From contig JBCCUK010000014.1 in NCBI GenBank assembly GCA_039196965.1, positions 1 to 64,000 of the forward strand: a stretch of DNA of 64,000 bases. Reading direction: 5' to 3'. A model generated the notes under the pieces. That model worked only from the letters and a program-made list of their open reading frames with translations, had not been told where the DNA came from and searched no databases. A program made the position numbers and the translations under genes. Below are positions 63,611-64,000 of this stretch, one piece after another (the stretch's first letter is position 1; the number at the start of each line of letters is the position of its first letter). Origin of the DNA: CALLCD01 sp039196965 (GTDB lineage: Bacteria; Pseudomonadota; Alphaproteobacteria; Caulobacterales; Hyphomonadaceae).

Positions 63611-64000
63611 ATGGCAGATTACGGACGCATAATCGGTATCGCTCGCAGAGGCGAACGCCGCGCGCCAATGGAAAAGATCAGAGCAGGTAAAATCTCTGTC
63701 GCCGCTGGCCTTGATGGCGATTTCAAAGGCACCAAACATCGAAAGAGACAGATAACGATCCTCGCTGAAGAAGATTGGCAGGCCGCCCTTTCCGATCTAC
63801 CGGAAGATGGTGCGAGCCTTCCCTGGACAGTGCGGCGAGCAAACCTATTGTGCCACGGCCTGCGATTACCGAGAGCAAAAGGTGCGATCTTAAAAATCGG
63901 CAATGTCGAGTTGGAAGTGACGGGCCAGACCTGGCCCTGCAAACGGATGGACGAGGCATTTTCTGGCCTCCTCAAGGCTCTGTCGCAGGAATGGCGGGGC
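63611..64000 (+). CDS. MOSC domain protein, cut by the window edge
   Basis: The frame from ATG 63611 runs off the end (130 codons seen). It reads 'GIARRGERRAPMEKIRAGKI', 'GLDGDFKGTKHRKRQITIL', 'PWTVRRANLLCHGLRLPRAKGAIL' and 'IGNVELEVTGQTWPCKRMDE', which is the MOSC beta-barrel with its conserved Cys ('WPCKRMD'). MOSC proteins handle sulfur on molybdenum-cofactor enzymes or similar targets. C-terminus not visible. Confidence 0.88.
   Translation, partial: MADYGRIIGIARRGERRAPMEKIRAGKISVAAGLDGDFKGTKHRKRQITILAEEDWQAALSDLPEDGASLPWTVRRANLLCHGLRLPRAKGAILKIGNVELEVTGQTWPCKRMDEAFSGLLKALSQEWRG

Overview
The window reads as the chromosome of a marine-type alphaproteobacterium, probably Caulobacterales/Hyphomonadales or Parvularculales. 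The evidence is a GcrA cell-cycle regulator with four GANTC (CcrM-type) sites in its promoter, a ybgC-tolQRAB cluster, an alphaproteobacterial phoR-pstCAB-phoU-phoB operon, a NodT-type outer-membrane factor, and moderately high GC with dense overlapping operons. I saw no rRNA, tRNA, CRISPR array, insertion sequence or prophage. Most genes are ordinary housekeeping or accessory enzymes; calls rest on motifs I can read, not on searches.

Layout. 1-650: non-coding repeat cluster (a 60-bp tandem duplication plus REP-like palindromes). 0.7-11.6 kb: sodium/solute symporter, katG behind a possible OxyR-type palindrome, a THEM6-like thioesterase, then a tightly overlapped three-gene operon (PUFA-isomerase-like flavoenzyme, second THEM6-like hotdog protein, COG2907 flavoenzyme), a divergent orphan histidine kinase and a patatin phospholipase. 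11.8-22 kb: acyltransferase, small lipoprotein, class A beta-lactamase, folD-yggT, two MFS transporters, TrkH, DMT exporter, glycine-zipper lipoprotein, HAD phosphatase. 22-33 kb: an AT-richer unknown secreted protein, an EVE/methyltransferase/membrane-protein operon, a fatty-acid desaturase, cysG-GST-NTF2 operon with a divergent LysR regulator, a rhodanese, a glyoxalase-like protein, ferredoxin reductase, GNAT, chorismate mutase and Hpt. 33.5-41.6 kb: a large membrane-anchored coiled-coil protein of TipN-like architecture, the Tol cluster (without pal), an ABC-2 permease and gcrA. 41.6-48.6 kb: a frameshifted remnant, then phosphate regulation and uptake (without pstS). 48.8-57 kb: a complete RND tripartite efflux operon and an M13 lipoprotein peptidase. 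57-64 kb: a possible PcfJ-like protein, dodecin, DUF1801, thiolase, a broken trmO-like gene, DUF2332, an OmpA-like anchored protein, an Lrp regulator and a MOSC-domain gene cut by the window edge.

Themes. Envelope integrity and lipid metabolism recur: Tol, RND efflux, patatin, desaturase, acyltransferase, hotdog thioesterases and two flavoenzymes that probably act on acyl chains. The best candidate for an undescribed system is the 5.4-8.5 kb flavoenzyme/thioesterase operon with its divergent kinase. Other items worth checking are the trmO-like gene with an in-frame TGA at its expected Trp, the GANTC cluster upstream of gcrA, the acidic-proline TolA and the TipN-like gene.
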